Positions 62,471-64,000 of a stretch of DNA of 64,000 nt are shown here, piece by piece (the stretch's first letter is position 1; each line of letters begins with the position of its first letter). The stretch lies in contig BTVX01000019.1 in the NCBI GenBank assembly GCA_045862995.1, positions 4,871 through 68,870 of the forward strand, read 5' to 3'. The stretch is from UBA2387 sp019454665 (GTDB taxonomy: Bacteria > Armatimonadota > Fimbriimonadia > Fimbriimonadales > Fimbriimonadaceae). Both the position numbers and the translations under genes were made by a program. The notes under the pieces were generated by a model that worked only from the letters and a program-made list of their open reading frames with translations, did no database searches and had not been told where the DNA came from.

Positions 62471-62599
62471 TGCAGGTGAGGTCCTCGGAAGCGCAGCCAT
62501 TTTCGAGGTTTTTTAGCGACATTGGCTCCAACCGACCTCCTTCGGACAACATGCGGCCCAAGTTCGACGGTTTGGCGGCTCGTGTTTCCTTCAAGGCCT

Positions 62600-62605
62600 T
62601 ATAAT
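62600..62605 (+). promoter_or_regulatory. Probable -10 element of the LCP gene
   Basis: TATAAT on the plus strand followed by GGTCG, the same 11 bases as in the divergent coiled-coil promoter. A TTGGCG upstream is 22 bases away, too far for a good -35. The leader to ATG 62708 would be about 95 bases. Confidence 0.45.
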
Positions 62606-62707
62606 GGTCGTCACAGAGGCCTTGCGCATGACGGTTTCACGCCGGAGTTCCATCTTCGCTGTCCAAAGGCACCAATTCGCCCGCACGTCCCAAGCATCGG
62701 AGAGGCG

Positions 62708-63514
62708 ATGGGCGTGACTCCGGAGCGTCTCTTGTGGGCCGGGGGGTGTTTGCTGGTCGTTGTCGCGTCCTCCGCAACGGGCTTTCTGGCCAAGAATCCC
62801 TTGATCGCCCAGGTGGCGAAGCAGGAGGTCAGCGGCTCCGACCCGTTCCGTGTGCTGGGTTCGACCCGCAAGGTCCTCCTCGTGGGTGCCGGCTCGAGCG
62901 CCCACAGTAGGAATGTCAAACTGCAGAGGTGGGGAACCGCCGACCTGGTCTTGCTGGTGACCATCGAACCTTCTGAACGGGTGCTCGGCGTCGAGGCCAT
63001 CCCCTCCACAATGAAGGTGGGCGAACGTTCCCTCGCCGAGGTCTTCGAAAGCGACGGACCCGAGGCCGTTCTATCGATGGGCGGGCTCGAGGCCCTTCTA
63101 TCGATGGGCGGCATCATCGCGACCGACTACGCCGTCCTCGACTTCGATTCCATGATTTCGTTCATTGACCGAATGGGAGGAATCGAGGTCAAGGTCGAAC
63201 AGAAGTTGCAGCACGTGGACAAGGCGGGGGGGCTGTATGTGGACCTCGAGCCCGGCTACTACCACTTGGACGGAAGGTTGGCGCTCGGGTACCTGCGCGT
63301 CAAAGGAAGTACGCTTGCGAAGTCGGGCGACACCGGATGGATAGCGGGCTTCATCCAGAGCCTTAGGGAGGGATTGGATGGGAAGGAGGAGTTGGTGGCC
63401 GATCTCGCAGGCCTGGTTTCCATGACGTCGTTGAGTTCAAATGAGATCGCGGCCATGTTGCGCGCCTTGGTCGAGGTCGGGCCGAGCGGCGTCAAGATCA
63501 AGGCGGGCGACTAA
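62708..63514 (+). CDS. LytR-CpsA-Psr (LCP) family protein
   Basis: 268-aa membrane-anchored LCP-like protein. The N-terminal helix (about 6-30, LLWAGGCLLVVVASSATGFL) is followed by an LCP domain with TADLVLLVTIEPSERVLGVE, IPSTMKV (the usual IPRD position reads IPST), DYAVLDFDSMISFIDRMGGI and DLEPGYYHLDGRLALGYLRV. LCP enzymes attach glycopolymers to peptidoglycan; the changed IPRD block suggests a divergent or weakly active member. ATG 62708 is chosen as the start of the helix. It faces the kinase gene end-on, overlapping by 4 bases. Confidence 0.82.
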   Translation: MGVTPERLLWAGGCLLVVVASSATGFLAKNPLIAQVAKQEVSGSDPFRVLGSTRKVLLVGAGSSAHSRNVKLQRWGTADLVLLVTIEPSERVLGVEAIPSTMKVGERSLAEVFESDGPEAVLSMGGLEALLSMGGIIATDYAVLDFDSMISFIDRMGGIEVKVEQKLQHVDKAGGLYVDLEPGYYHLDGRLALGYLRVKGSTLAKSGDTGWIAGFIQSLREGLDGKEELVADLAGLVSMTSLSSNEIAAMLRALVEVGPSGVKIKAGD

Positions 63515-64000
63515 CCCCGTACGACGACTTCGGGCTTGGGTTCGATCACCCGTTCGACGACGGGCTCGCCCTCCTGGTTGGTGTCTCCACCGACCACAAC
63601 CTCGGTGCGTTCGATCTCCAACCCAGGGTAGCCCGGGTCCGTGACCGTGCCGGGGGCCCTTCTCCGGGCGGCTTGGTAGGTCGTTGGATTGGGGATGGTC
63701 TTGCTCTTCAGTCGAGTCACCAAACGAGTTCCCTGTTCCGGTTGTTGCGTTGCACCGGCTTGTTGAGCTTGCCTTACCGAGGTGGCGAGCACACCCTTCC
63801 AAAGAGGGTCGAGGACGGGCGTCGCGTAGGTGACGAGGAAGGCGCCGAATGCGCAGACGACTACCGTGGCGGCCTTTCGACGCGTTGGCTCCCGCGTCAT
63901 CTTCTGGGCGACCGGTCTGGGTGGGGTTTCCGTGGTGGGGCCGCTCCGCAGTTCGCGGATCATGGCGGCGGCGTCGGCGGGGCGGCGGTCGGGTTTCTTC
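63511..64000 (-). CDS. Ser/Thr protein kinase, C-terminal part (cut by window edge)
   Basis: Only the 3' part is in the window. The visible chain opens KKPDRRPADAAAMIRELRSG, the end of a eukaryotic-type kinase domain (subdomain XI Arg-Pro motif), then a basic juxtamembrane stretch, a transmembrane helix (ATVVVCAFGAFLVTYAT) and an extracytoplasmic tail of about 105 residues without PASTA repeats. The catalytic loop lies beyond the right edge, so the kinase call rests on this tail pattern. The ATG at 63963 is internal. Confidence 0.7.
   Translation of the reverse strand, partial: KKPDRRPADAAAMIRELRSGPTTETPPRPVAQKMTREPTRRKAATVVVCAFGAFLVTYATPVLDPLWKGVLATSVRQAQQAGATQQPEQGTRLVTRLKSKTIPNPTTYQAARRRAPGTVTDPGYPGLEIERTEVVVGGDTNQEGEPVVERVIEPKPEVVVRG

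Overview
The window is high-GC bacterial DNA with dense, mostly operonic genes. Its gene set suggests a free-living, envelope-rich bacterium, most likely an Armatimonadota (Fimbriimonadia-like) lineage: a complete type IV pilus/type II secretion-like cluster with fused PilM-PilN, GH127, GH172 and DUF1080 carbohydrate enzymes, a dockerin-containing secreted protein, an S9 peptidase, an LCP protein beside a Ser/Thr kinase, and nuoA next to nuoC. The lineage is inferred from gene content only; no rRNA or tRNA is visible.

Left third (1-23.9 kb): all genes lie on the minus strand, so transcription runs right to left. The order is a large vWA protein, a tubulin/FtsZ-like GTPase of the Tubulin_2 type, two membrane proteins (one apparently frameshifted), a 487-bp gap with tandem hairpins, then csx3, cas6, a membrane-anchored CARF/SAVED-like effector, a Card1/Can2-like CARF effector with an altered nuclease site, and an unknown 206-aa protein. 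A bacterial ubiquitin-like conjugation module follows (a Ubl-E2 fusion, three small membrane proteins, a vWA lipoprotein, a JAB-E1 fusion and an unknown 183-aa protein). The locus ends with an HD-less cas10 and two large RAMP genes running towards the left edge. Many neighbours overlap by 4 bases (ATGA, GTGA or TTGA), so they are translationally coupled. I see a type III-D-like cyclic-oligoadenylate-signalling CRISPR locus with a ubiquitin-like cassette inside it and a tubulin/vWA cassette upstream. This is the main candidate for an undescribed system.

Middle (24-44 kb): a secreted metallopeptidase, a dockerin/RCC1 gene pair expressed from a strong and apparently leaderless promoter, a palindromic repeat cluster (with a further copy near 42.3 kb), and an enolase-superfamily dehydratase. 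Then comes the pilus/secretion cluster on the minus strand (pilB, pilC, three pseudopilins, pilMN, pilO, secretin, pilP-like), followed by a lipoprotein, an RluA-family pseudouridine synthase, a TMEM14 protein and a tRNA-dihydrouridine synthase.

Right part (44-64 kb): a two-domain GNAT protein, GH127, a BcsB-like protein with an NfrB/BcsA-like glycosyltransferase, an S9 peptidase, a DUF1080 protein, nuoA-nuoC without nuoB, a DUF433-MNT/HEPN toxin-antitoxin pair, GH172, a THUMP-like methyltransferase, four tandem ~300-aa coiled-coil proteins of unknown function, a divergent LCP protein, and the 3' end of a Ser/Thr kinase gene cut by the right edge.
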